Shown one piece after another: positions 25,636 through 33,647 of a stretch of DNA of 64,000 nucleotides; position 1 is the first letter of the stretch; the number at the start of each line of letters is the position of its first letter. Source of the DNA: Frigoriflavimonas asaccharolytica (GTDB lineage: Bacteria > Bacteroidota > Bacteroidia > Flavobacteriales > Weeksellaceae). Location: NCBI RefSeq assembly GCF_013294015.1, contig NZ_JABSNO010000003.1, forward strand, positions 1 to 64,000, read 5' to 3'. The position numbers and the translations under genes are program-made. The notes below the pieces were generated by a model that was not told the origin of the DNA, did no database searches, and saw only the letters and a list, made by a program, of their open reading frames with translations.

Positions 25636-26418
25636 TTAAATTTTTGAATTATTTTCCTCCTTCCAAAGATTTGTGAACATGATGAAATCTGCCACGGAAA
25701 GTTCTTCTGCTCTTTTCGCCATAAATTCATGAAGTAATAAAGCTTCTGGAATTTCTAAAACCTTCAAAGAATTGGAAAGTTTTTTCCTCCGTTGATTAAA
25801 CCCAGCTTTTACAATTTGTTTAAAAAGGATTTCGTTGCCCTTCAATCCATCTTTTATATTTCTTGTGAGTTTTATAACCCCAGATTTTACTTTTGGGGGT
25901 GGTGTAAAGACGTTTTCGTGCACTGTCTGTAGATATTCTACATCGTAATAAGCTTGCACCAAAATAGACAATATTCCGTAGGCTTTTGTTCTTGGTACGG
26001 CTGCAGTTCTTTCTGCAACCTCTTTTTGAAACATGCCTACCATTTCTGGAACAATTTCAAAATTATCTATTATTTTAAATAATATTTGTGAAGATATATT
26101 ATACGGAAAATTCCCAATTACGGCTATTTGCTTTCCCTCATTAAAAGAAAAATCAGTTTTCAAAAAATCTCCGACAAAGGTATTCTCGTTTAAATTTAAA
26201 TAAGTTTGATTTAAATATTCGATAGATTCTTCATCAATCTCCGCCAGAAATAGAGGAAAATCTTTTGCTAGAAGGTACTTTGTGAGTACACCAGTTCCCG
26301 GTCCAACTTCCACGATATTGTCATATCCAGATGTGCTTAGACTTTCTACAATACTTTCGGCAATATTTTCATCGTTTAAAAAATGCTGACCTAAATGTTT
26401 TTTTGCTCTTACGTTCAA
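25636..26418 (-). CDS. rsmA: 16S rRNA (adenine1518-N6/adenine1519-N6)-dimethyltransferase
   Basis: A 260-residue SAM-dependent enzyme that dimethylates two adjacent adenines near the 3' end of 16S rRNA during 30S assembly. It has KKHLGQHFLNDENI at the N-terminus, the SAM-binding VEVGPGTGVLTKYLL, the catalytic GNFPYNISSQIL (N-F-P-Y form) and a C-terminal helical domain (GFNQRRKKLSNSLK). Length is typical. It is divergent from ftsX across 90 bp and ends at a strong terminator. Confidence 0.94.
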   Translation of the reverse strand: MNVRAKKHLGQHFLNDENIAESIVESLSTSGYDNIVEVGPGTGVLTKYLLAKDFPLFLAEIDEESIEYLNQTYLNLNENTFVGDFLKTDFSFNEGKQIAVIGNFPYNISSQILFKIIDNFEIVPEMVGMFQKEVAERTAAVPRTKAYGILSILVQAYYDVEYLQTVHENVFTPPPKVKSGVIKLTRNIKDGLKGNEILFKQIVKAGFNQRRKKLSNSLKVLEIPEALLLHEFMAKRAEELSVADFIMFTNLWKEENNSKI

Positions 26419-26483
26419 TTTATTTTAAGATTTAATTAACAGTACTTTATTATAATTGTCCCGCAATTTCGGAAGATTTTTTC

Positions 26484-26491
26484 TATTTTTG
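26484..26491 (+). promoter_or_regulatory. Probable -7 promoter element of ftsX
   Basis: TATTTTTG matches TAnnTTTG exactly, 17 bp before the ftsX start codon. The nearest upstream TTG (26456-26458) is 25 bp away, longer than usual, so the -33 element is uncertain. Confidence 0.4.
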
Positions 26492-26508
26492 ACAAAATTA
26501 TTTAATTA

Positions 26509-27405
26509 ATGGCAAAATCCGCAGAAGATTTTAATAAAAAAAGACTCAGATCTAGCAATATAACGGTAGTTGTGAGCATTGCACTAGTATTATTTCTCGT
26601 AGGCTTATTTGGGATTATTTTACTAAATGCTCAAAAATATTCTGATTATTTGAAAGAACAATTGGTAGTCAATGCATATTTTGATGAAAACTATGCGCCT
26701 GCAGATTCTGCAAAAATCGCAAATATTGAAGCAAAAGCAGTTGAGCAGATTCAACTTTTGCCTGCTGTGAAAAAAGTGAAGTATATTTCTAGAGACGAAG
26801 CTACTGTAGAAGCAAAAAATAGTTTGGGTATAGATAGTGATGCACTTTTTGAATCCAGTATTTTCCCAGCATCAGTAGAAGTTTCTTTGAAACCAGAATT
26901 TATAGATTCTACTCAAATAAATGGAGCGTTGAAACAAATTTCCTCGGTCTCTGGTGTCAAATCTGTGAAAAACGATTCCAACAATCAAAAAGTATACAGC
27001 AGTCTCAACAAAATTTTGAAATGGATTTTAGCTTTCTCTCTTCTGTTTTTGATTTTAGCGATGATTTTAATTAATAATTCCATCCGTTTAAAAATATTTT
27101 CTAAAAGATTTATCATCAAGACAATGCAATTGGTAGGTGCAAAGAGAAGTTTTATTTTAATGCCATTCATCAAACAAGCAGTTGTATTAGGTTTAATTGG
27201 TGCTTTGATAGGTTTGTTGGCACTTTTCGGTGTGTGGTATTATTTTACAGCCACCATACAAACGCCTTTTGTGCAAGATAATTCTCAGTATTTGTGGTTA
27301 ATTTTGGGCGTTATAGCTCTTGGTATTTTCATCACTGTTATTAGTACTATCTTTGCAACTTGGAGATTCTTAAGAGCAAACATAGATGATCTTTATTACT
27401 CATAA
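26509..27405 (+). CDS. ftsX: Cell division protein FtsX-like permease
   Basis: A 298-residue inner-membrane protein with the FtsX layout. A cytoplasmic N-terminus (EDFNKKRLRSSN) and TM1 (about residues 22-42) are followed by a ~130-residue extracytoplasmic domain (VNAYFDENYAP, SLKPEFIDSTQ) and three C-terminal TM helices (ending DDLYYS). With the ATPase FtsE, which is not in this window, FtsX activates peptidoglycan hydrolases at the septum. The DUF3098 gene starts 2 bp later, and ftsX-DUF3098-uppP-truB is an order I recognise from other Bacteroidota. Confidence 0.9.
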   Translation: MAKSAEDFNKKRLRSSNITVVVSIALVLFLVGLFGIILLNAQKYSDYLKEQLVVNAYFDENYAPADSAKIANIEAKAVEQIQLLPAVKKVKYISRDEATVEAKNSLGIDSDALFESSIFPASVEVSLKPEFIDSTQINGALKQISSVSGVKSVKNDSNNQKVYSSLNKILKWILAFSLLFLILAMILINNSIRLKIFSKRFIIKTMQLVGAKRSFILMPFIKQAVVLGLIGALIGLLALFGVWYYFTATIQTPFVQDNSQYLWLILGVIALGIFITVISTIFATWRFLRANIDDLYYS

Positions 27406-27407
27406 AA

Positions 27408-27713
27408 ATGGCAAAAAAAACAAAAGAATTTTCTGCATCTAATTTTGGAACAGAAGAAAAAACAATTGAACGTTCTACATTTTACTTCGGGAAAGAGAAT
27501 TATAAATGGATGTTTATTGGTTTAGGATTAATCGTTTTAGGTTTTATTCTAATGATGGGAGCAGATGCAAACACAATAGACGGAAAATTTGATCCTACAA
27601 AATGGAACGAAGATATTTTTTCTATCCGCAGAATTAGAATTGCACCGTTTTTGGTAATTGCAGGTTTCGTAGTGCAAGTTTTTGCAATTTTGAAGAGACC
27701 GAAACAAGCCTAA
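27408..27713 (+). CDS. DUF3098 family small membrane protein
   Basis: A 101-residue protein with two transmembrane helices (about residues 33-53 and 77-96), separated by a short loop with the family feature DPTKWNEDIFSIRRIRIAP. It is found in Bacteroidota next to ftsX, as here (2 bp after it). No function is established. Position suggests a role near the division or envelope machinery. A strong terminator follows. Confidence 0.88.
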   Translation: MAKKTKEFSASNFGTEEKTIERSTFYFGKENYKWMFIGLGLIVLGFILMMGADANTIDGKFDPTKWNEDIFSIRRIRIAPFLVIAGFVVQVFAILKRPKQA

Positions 27714-27733
27714 ATTAAATATTACAATACATC

Positions 27734-27773
27734 TACTTTGTCAAAGTTTTCATCTTTGACAAAGTTTTTTTTT
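27734..27773 (+). terminator. Terminator after the ftsX-DUF3098 pair
   Basis: ACTTTGTCAAAG and CTTTGACAAAGT form a 12-bp stem with a 7-nt loop, followed by nine T. Confidence 0.9.
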
Positions 27774-27793
27774 AAAATAACAAGCACATTTAT

Positions 27794-28612
27794 ATGGATA
27801 TACTTCACGCCATCATCATTGCCATTATAGAAGGCCTCACAGAATTTTTGCCTATTTCTTCTACTGCTCATATGGGATTTACGGCAAATTTGATGGGCAT
27901 GGAGGAAACGGAATTTCTAAAAATGTTTCAGGTTTCTATACAATTTGGGGCAATTTTAGCAGTGGTCGCAGCATATTGGAAAAAGTTTTTTGATTTTACC
28001 AATCTCAACTTTTACTACAAATTGGCCTTCGCAGTTTTACCAGCACTAGGTTTAGGTTTTCTGCTAGATGATATTATAGAAAATCTTTTAGGCAATCAAA
28101 TAGCTATTTCTGCAATGCTCGTATTTGGAGGTATCGTTTTGCTTTTCGCAGATTCTTGGTTCAAAAATCCGAAAATTGATGACGAAAAAGAAATGACCAT
28201 CAAAAAAGCGGTGATTATCGGCTTTTGGCAATGTCTCGCAATGATGCCCGGAACAAGCAGAAGTGCAGCATCCATCATTGGAGGTATGACGCAAGGTTTA
28301 ACCAGAAAAGCAGCCGCAGAATTTTCATTTTTCCTGGCGGTTCCAACGATGTTGGCTGTTACGGTTTACTCCATTTTTGTAAAAACTTGGGGGAAAGGAA
28401 CGCCAAACGCAGCCAAAGGTTACGAAATGATTTTCTCATCTTCGGATAATATTGTTGCGTTTTTAGTTGGAAATGTAGTCGCATTTATTGTAGCATTAAT
28501 CGCCATAAAATCATTCATCGGATTATTGAATAAATATGGTTTCAAACCTTGGGGTTGGTATAGAATTGTGGTGGGAATCGCTTTGTTGATTTATTTTTAT
28601 AAGTTTCAATAG
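27794..28612 (+). CDS. uppP: Undecaprenyl-diphosphate phosphatase
   Basis: A 272-residue integral membrane enzyme recycling the lipid carrier of peptidoglycan and O-antigen synthesis by removing one phosphate from undecaprenyl pyrophosphate. Both family motifs are present: EGLTEFLPISSTAHM near the N-terminus, with its catalytic Glu and Ser residues, and PGTSRSAASIIGGM at about residues 153-166. Eight hydrophobic segments are visible. It lies between ftsX-DUF3098 and truB, separated from truB by a dispersed repeat. Bacitracin resistance is a known side effect of the family. Confidence 0.94.
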   Translation: MDILHAIIIAIIEGLTEFLPISSTAHMGFTANLMGMEETEFLKMFQVSIQFGAILAVVAAYWKKFFDFTNLNFYYKLAFAVLPALGLGFLLDDIIENLLGNQIAISAMLVFGGIVLLFADSWFKNPKIDDEKEMTIKKAVIIGFWQCLAMMPGTSRSAASIIGGMTQGLTRKAAAEFSFFLAVPTMLAVTVYSIFVKTWGKGTPNAAKGYEMIFSSSDNIVAFLVGNVVAFIVALIAIKSFIGLLNKYGFKPWGWYRIVVGIALLIYFYKFQ

Positions 28613-28620
28613 TAATTTTA

Positions 28621-28749
28621 GGGCACCAATTTCCGCCTTCCGTTCCCAATCTTTTTATGATTGCGATAGAAGTGAGGCTACAGGCTGAAAAGGCGTTTAC
28701 TCGCAATAATAAAAAGGATTTCCACTCAAGTCGGGGTGCGCTGCGGTTT
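28621..28749. repeat. Dispersed repeat family B, copy 1
   Basis: About 130 bp of unusually GC-rich intergenic sequence, matching 51410-51540. Shared blocks: TCCGCCTTCCGTTCCCAATC, ATTGCGA, TTTACTCGCAAT, and AAAGGATTTCCACTCAAGTC followed by GGG. The outer blocks are imperfect inverted repeats. It sits between uppP and truB and carries no credible coding frame. Confidence 0.78.
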
Positions 28750-28773
28750 TAAATTTTAAAAATAGATATTCAA

Positions 28774-29499
28774 TTGACAAGTACAGATTTTTTAGAAGGA
28801 CAAATAATTCTCCTCGACAAACCTATGGATTGGACGAGTTTTCAAGCTGTAAATAAGCTTAAATACAAACTTAAAAACGAATTTGATCTTCCGAAAAAAT
28901 TTAAAATCGGTCACGCCGGAACTTTAGATCCAAAAGCTACAGGTTTGCTCATCGTTTGCACCGGAAAATTCACCAAAAGAATATCGGAAATACAAGATGC
29001 ACCCAAAGAATATTTGGTAGAATTAAAAATTGGCGCACAAACCATATCTTACGATACAGAACATCCAGAAATAGAGATTACAGATTTTTCTGAAATTACG
29101 GAAGCTCAAATTTTAGAAACTCTGGAAAAATTTAAAGGAGAAATAATGCAAACTCCACCCGTTTTTTCTGCCTTAAAAATCGAGGGAAACCGAGCATACG
29201 ATCTTGCGAGAAAAGGAATAGAAGTAGAAATGAAAAGCCGACCAACAACGATAAATTATATAAATAATTTAGAGATTAATTTACCTTTTATTAGTTTTAC
29301 CGTCGGTTGTAGCAAAGGAACATACATCCGCAGTTTAGCGCACGATATTGGGCAGGATTTGGGAGTTGGCGCTTATCTCACAAAATTGAGGAGATCTAAA
29401 ATTGGAGATTATTTGGTAGAAGATTCTTCTGCAGAAATTTTAGTAGACGATTTCAAGTTTGCAACCTTAGAATCTAGAGAAAATATAGTCAAATTTTAA
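28774..29499 (+). CDS. truB: tRNA pseudouridine(55) synthase
   Basis: A 241-residue enzyme making pseudouridine 55 in the T-loop of tRNAs. Signatures: LLDKPMDWTSFQAVNKL, the catalytic-Asp motif GHAGTLDPKATGLLIVCTGK, TPPVFSALKIEGNRAYDLAR and CSKGTYIRSLAHDIG. It uses a TTG start at 28774. There is no C-terminal PUA-like domain, normal for the short form. The second pseudouridine synthase gene begins 9 bp later, so the two modification enzymes share a transcript. Confidence 0.94.
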   Translation: MTSTDFLEGQIILLDKPMDWTSFQAVNKLKYKLKNEFDLPKKFKIGHAGTLDPKATGLLIVCTGKFTKRISEIQDAPKEYLVELKIGAQTISYDTEHPEIEITDFSEITEAQILETLEKFKGEIMQTPPVFSALKIEGNRAYDLARKGIEVEMKSRPTTINYINNLEINLPFISFTVGCSKGTYIRSLAHDIGQDLGVGAYLTKLRRSKIGDYLVEDSSAEILVDDFKFATLESRENIVKF

Positions 29500-29508
29500 A
29501 CAAGTATA

Positions 29509-30231
29509 TTGGAAAAAACACGCATCAACAAATATTTAAGCGAAGTAGGATATTGCTCTAGAAGAGCAGCAGACGCGCTTTTGCTAGAAGGAAGAATCAC
29601 CATCAATGGAGTAGTACCAGAAATGGGTACCAAAATTTCTGCACAAGACATCATTGAGGTTGATGGAAAATTGATTTCTGAAAGCACAGAAAAACCCGTT
29701 TATATCGCCTTCAATAAACCTGTTGGCATTGTTTGTACCACAGATTCTAAAAGGGAGCAAGATAATATCATAGATTACATCAACCATCCCACAAGAATTT
29801 TCCCAATCGGAAGGTTGGACAAGCCAAGTGAAGGGCTTATTTTGCTAACGAACGATGGAGATATTGTAAATAGAATTTTGCGCGCAAAATATTCTCACGA
29901 GAAAGAATATTTGGTAAGAGTAGACAAACCAATTTCGCCAAAATTTATAGAAAATATGAGAAATGGCGTTCCAATTTTGGGACAAGTGACCAATAAATGC
30001 GAGGTAGAAAAAATAGATACTCTTACATTTAGTATTGTGCTAACGCAAGGTTTGAATCGCCAAATTCGTAGAATGTGCGAATATCTTGGTTACGAAGTGA
30101 AAAAGCTGAAACGTGTGCGAATAATGAACATCAAACTAGACATGCCACTAGGAAAATGGCGAGATTTATCTAAAGAAGAATTTCTTGAAATGAATAGAAT
30201 GCTAGAAAAATCTGAAGATCGAATAGATTAA
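29509..30231 (+). CDS. 23S rRNA pseudouridine synthase, RluF/RsuA type
   Basis: A 240-residue enzyme with an N-terminal S4 RNA-binding domain (residues about 1-60, RINKYLSEVGYCSRRAADAL) and a catalytic domain with GRLDKPSEGLILLTNDGD, whose Asp is the catalytic nucleophile. QGLNRQIRRMCEYLGYEV is typical of RsuA/RluF-type enzymes. The best match by layout is RluF (23S U2604 in E. coli), but sequence alone does not fix the target uridine. It starts with TTG at 29509, 9 bp after truB, and is followed by a terminator. Confidence 0.88.
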   Translation: MEKTRINKYLSEVGYCSRRAADALLLEGRITINGVVPEMGTKISAQDIIEVDGKLISESTEKPVYIAFNKPVGIVCTTDSKREQDNIIDYINHPTRIFPIGRLDKPSEGLILLTNDGDIVNRILRAKYSHEKEYLVRVDKPISPKFIENMRNGVPILGQVTNKCEVEKIDTLTFSIVLTQGLNRQIRRMCEYLGYEVKKLKRVRIMNIKLDMPLGKWRDLSKEEFLEMNRMLEKSEDRID

Positions 30232-30238
30232 CATAAAA

Positions 30239-30271
30239 AAAATCCTGCAATGTGTTGTTGCAGGATTTTGT
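30239..30271 (+). terminator. Terminator after the truB-rluF operon
   Basis: AATCCTGCAA and TTGCAGGATT form a 10-bp stem around a 7-nt loop, followed by TTGTTTTC. The following ~220 bp to 30493 contain nothing else that I recognise. Confidence 0.87.
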
Positions 30272-30492
30272 TTTCATCATGTGTTTTTAAATTCCTAATG
30301 TCATCATTTATGTATTGAGAATCGCATTTCAAAATATAACCGAAGATCTTTGTGTTTTCTTATTTTTTGATGGTACAAATGTACTAGATGTTCATCATTT
30401 TTTAAAAAAAAGCCCGTAGATATAATTCTGAATGCTTGTAGATAATTATCTACTCAAAATATTGACGATTTTTATTTTTAATTTTGTCTTTG

Positions 30493-31125
30493 TTAATGTT
30501 GCCTTTTCATTATTTCTATTAGCTCTACAATATTTTCTATTTGTAGTTTATCAAATAATCTTTTCTTATAAGTGCTCACAGTATTCTGCTTCACGTCTAG
30601 TTCGTTTGCAATTTCTAAGTTTCCAAAACCTTTTACATATAATTCAGCAATCTCTAATTCTCTTTCTGTAAGAGATTCTAGCGGATTCACTAAAGATGGA
30701 TTTTTTACAGACTGCAATATCAATTGTTGCATTGTTGAAGAGTAGTATTCACCTTCCGAATAAATTTTTTGTATTGCATTTTTGATTTCAGACTCCTCGC
30801 TCAATTTGCTGATGAAACCGTTTGCACCAACTGCAAAGTATTTCAAAATTTGTGAATTTTCTTCTGTGCCAGAAAATAACAGGATTTTTGTTTCCACATT
30901 GTTTTCCCGTAATTGGGGTAAAATTTTCAAGAGATTTCCTTCTGGAAATTGCACATCTAGTATCGCAATTTCAATTTTTTCGTCACTTGTTATTTGCAGA
31001 ATTTCCTCGAAATTGCTTGCTTGAAATATTTCAAATTGCAAATCCAATTCTTCTAGGAGAAAAATAATTCCTTGCCGGATCATGCTATGATCATCTGCGA
31101 TCAGTATTTTTATTTTATTAATCAT
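30493..31125 (-). CDS. LuxR/NarL-type response regulator
   Basis: A 210-residue response regulator. The receiver domain (residues 1-120) has the acidic pair ADDH (D11, D12), the phosphoacceptor D57 in AILDVQF, and a late Lys in FISKLSE. The C-terminal LuxR helix-turn-helix (about 145-205) reads LTERELEIAELYVKGFGNLEIANELDVKQNTVSTYKKRLFDKL. It overlaps the histidine kinase gene by 8 bp, so kinase and regulator are translationally coupled and certainly partners. The targets are unknown. Confidence 0.92.
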   Translation of the reverse strand: MINKIKILIADDHSMIRQGIIFLLEELDLQFEIFQASNFEEILQITSDEKIEIAILDVQFPEGNLLKILPQLRENNVETKILLFSGTEENSQILKYFAVGANGFISKLSEESEIKNAIQKIYSEGEYYSSTMQQLILQSVKNPSLVNPLESLTERELEIAELYVKGFGNLEIANELDVKQNTVSTYKKRLFDKLQIENIVELIEIMKRQH

Positions 31126-32890
31126 TTGAAATTTTTAAAATTAAATCAAAAGTTACATTGGTTCCTTTTCCATGCTCGCTATCTACAGAAATTGTACCAT
31201 CAAAAAGTTCTACAATTTCTTTGCATAAGCTTAAACCCAAACCTGCACCTAGATTTTCTACTTCATCAGAAATAATACCTTGGTAATAAGGCTGAAAAAT
31301 TTCTTTCAAATCTGAGGAAGATATACCAACACCAGTATCAGAAATAGTAGTTTTCATTATTAAAGTTTGGCTATTCTTTCTTTCAATATTTGTGGTTACC
31401 GTTATTTTTCCGTTTTCTGTAAATTTGTTTGCGTTGCCTAAAATATTAATAAAAATCTGATTTATTTTCGTAGAATCTGTATATACTTGTATTTCGGAAT
31501 CTATGTTTTCATTTACAATAAATTTATTATTTCTGGTTTCTAAATAAGGTTCTATCGCTTCTATGATAGATTTAAATTCTTCTTTTAAATTAAAAGTTGT
31601 GAGATTTAATTTATTTTCAATATGCTGATTTTTCGTGTAGGCGAGAATTTGGTTTGCTTGCATCAATAAGGTATTATTCGTGAATTTAATAGATTTTAGA
31701 TAAGATTTTACTTCTATATCTTCAGTTCTACTATTTATTCGTTTTATGAAAATACCTATAATTTTCAATGGTGATCGCAACTCATGGCTCAACATACCTA
31801 AAATTCTATTTTTAAATTTAAGGTTTTCTGTAATTTGCTCATTTGCAGCACTCAATTTATTTTCATAAATAAATGCAATTCTGGTAAAATACATGATGAG
31901 AATAGAAACCAAAAACATCAAACCCAACAGACCTGCAACCAGATAATTTCTTATTTTATTGGTTTTAGAATTTTGTGAAGCGATTTCATTTAGAAGGTCT
32001 TTTTTAGATTTTTTTACAGCAATCTCGTAGATGTTCATCAAGTTGTTTCCATTTGCTAGCAAATCTCTGTACATCGTAAATACATCAAAATATTTGTCTT
32101 TACTTTCTATTAAATCTTCCGTATCATTGTTTTTGCTTTTAGAATTTTCTTCTTTTCTTTTTTTAATTTCTACTACATAGTAATTATTTACAATATTTAT
32201 TATACTATCCACTTCATTGTTTAGCTTTTCATTTGCAGCAGATATTTTAGCTTCTCGCATGGTTACTACAATACTATCTCTTTTTCGATCTTCTTTTCCA
32301 GATATTGCATCACCCAATCTTCCAAATAATCCTTTTTTGGCGGTAGTATCTTTAATGGTTTTTACTTCTATATCTGGTATCTCTAGTTTATAATTTACCT
32401 TTATCTTTTTTAATTCTGGCAAAGGATTACTAGTTTTTACTACAGATTTTGTAGTAAATTGAAACGTAGAATCTATAAGATCTTTCAAGTTTTTCTTTTC
32501 GCTCACAATTTTCTTTACTGAAAGCAGATTTTTTTTCAGGTAAACATTTTCAGCTTTAAAATCTTTTATGCTTTCAAGATTTTTATCCAACTTCTTTATA
32601 TAGAAAAAATAATTTTCCAAATCTTCAGCTTTTTTGCTTTTTGTATAAGCTTGAAGATAATATTGCGCTTTGAAAAAATCTTCTTTCGATGCTTCTGTTA
32701 GGTTTTCTACAGTATTAATATCCGTTAATTGTTTTTCAAAAAATTGAATTTTATTTCTATTATTATATTCATTGTAAACGAAACCTGCGATTGCAATCTG
32801 TATCAGAATAATACACAGTATGAGAGAATAATGAACGGTTTTTCTCCACTTAAAATTTAATTTTTCAGGAAGAAATGTTTTTGTAAACAT
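31118..32890 (-). CDS. Membrane sensor histidine kinase with a large periplasmic region
   Basis: A 590-residue kinase. TM1 (residues about 21-39) and TM2 (about 314-340) enclose a ~270-residue periplasmic region that is Lys-rich and helical, with an unusual central segment TAKKGLFGRLGDAISGKEDR. No named sensor domain is recognised. The HisKA domain carries H369 (MLSHELRSPLKIIG) and HATPase_c the N box NILGNANKFTENG, DTGVGIS and GAGLGLSLCKEI. It is first in the operon with the LuxR-type regulator. A HisKA kinase with a NarL-type regulator is less usual than the HisKA_3/NarL pairing. The signal sensed is unknown. Confidence 0.9.
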   Translation of the reverse strand: MFTKTFLPEKLNFKWRKTVHYSLILCIILIQIAIAGFVYNEYNNRNKIQFFEKQLTDINTVENLTEASKEDFFKAQYYLQAYTKSKKAEDLENYFFYIKKLDKNLESIKDFKAENVYLKKNLLSVKKIVSEKKNLKDLIDSTFQFTTKSVVKTSNPLPELKKIKVNYKLEIPDIEVKTIKDTTAKKGLFGRLGDAISGKEDRKRDSIVVTMREAKISAANEKLNNEVDSIINIVNNYYVVEIKKRKEENSKSKNNDTEDLIESKDKYFDVFTMYRDLLANGNNLMNIYEIAVKKSKKDLLNEIASQNSKTNKIRNYLVAGLLGLMFLVSILIMYFTRIAFIYENKLSAANEQITENLKFKNRILGMLSHELRSPLKIIGIFIKRINSRTEDIEVKSYLKSIKFTNNTLLMQANQILAYTKNQHIENKLNLTTFNLKEEFKSIIEAIEPYLETRNNKFIVNENIDSEIQVYTDSTKINQIFINILGNANKFTENGKITVTTNIERKNSQTLIMKTTISDTGVGISSSDLKEIFQPYYQGIISDEVENLGAGLGLSLCKEIVELFDGTISVDSEHGKGTNVTFDLILKISND

Positions 32891-33065
32891 AGTTTAGTGA
32901 ATTTTGAAAAAATGAGATGATTTTGAGTGAGAAATTAGTGCAAATTTAAAAATTAACTTTCAAATAAAATTTGGTATCGTGCAATGTGTAGAGATTATTC
33001 ACATAAACTTCATGATCATCTTTCTAAAATGCGTTTGCAGAAGCCGTACTTTTTTAAGATAAAAA

Positions 33066-33407
33066 CTATTCATCTTTATCTACTAAACTTTCCTTTAATT
33101 TTAATAATTCCGCTTTTACAAAAGATAATCTATCAATAATTGAAACAGTTTCAGAAATCTTGCTATTTGTTGTTAGTGCAACTCGTGCTCCATCCAAAGT
33201 ATAGCCTTTCTCTTTTACAAGATGATAGATCATTTGCAAGTTTTTCAAATCTTCTGGAGTGAAATATCTATTGCCTTTTTTATTTTTTTTTGGCTTGATG
33301 ATGGGAAATTCTTTTTCCCAATATCTTATCAATGAGGTATTTACGTCAAAAGCTTTGGCTACCTCACCAATGGAATAGTAGAGTTTATCTGGAAGTTGAA
33401 GAATCAT
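33066..33407 (-). CDS. MerR family transcriptional regulator
   Basis: A 113-residue regulator. The N-terminal MerR helix-turn-helix is clear (LYYSIGEVAKAFDVNTSLIR, then YWEKEFPIIKPKKNKKGNRYF), followed by TPEDLKNLQMIYHLVKEKGYTLDGARVAL and a C-terminal coiled coil for dimerisation. There is no effector-binding domain or cysteine cluster, so no metal-sensing role is suggested. It is divergent from rpsA across 240 bp and is not in an operon. Confidence 0.9.
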   Translation of the reverse strand: MILQLPDKLYYSIGEVAKAFDVNTSLIRYWEKEFPIIKPKKNKKGNRYFTPEDLKNLQMIYHLVKEKGYTLDGARVALTTNSKISETVSIIDRLSFVKAELLKLKESLVDKDE

Positions 33408-33498
33408 ATCGATATTAATAATAGAAAACCAAAGGTAAAGAAATTTTAATTCTAAAAATTATTCTTGTTTTAGCTATGAATTATAGCAAACAAAACCA

Positions 33499-33528
33499 TT
33501 GTCATATTAAATAAATTGCTTAATTTTG
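33499..33528 (+). promoter_or_regulatory. Probable rpsA promoter
   Basis: TTG at 33499-33501 and TAATTTTG at 33521-33528 are 19 bp apart, matching the -33/-7 consensus. This leaves a leader of about 110 nt before the rpsA start, long enough for autoregulation, though no specific structure was identified in it. Confidence 0.55.
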
Positions 33529-33647
33529 CACCACTTTTGTGGGAAAGATTTGATAAAGTAAAATATCATCAACTAACATCTTCCGGTTTTCTTAATCCAC
33601 AGAATTTCAAATCATTAAGAAATTAGGAATACAAAATTTTATTATTT

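Noticed and set aside
28621-28749. Riboswitch or leader controlling truB
   Set aside because: The same element occurs before an unrelated glycosyltransferase gene at 51410-51540, so it is better explained as a dispersed repeat.
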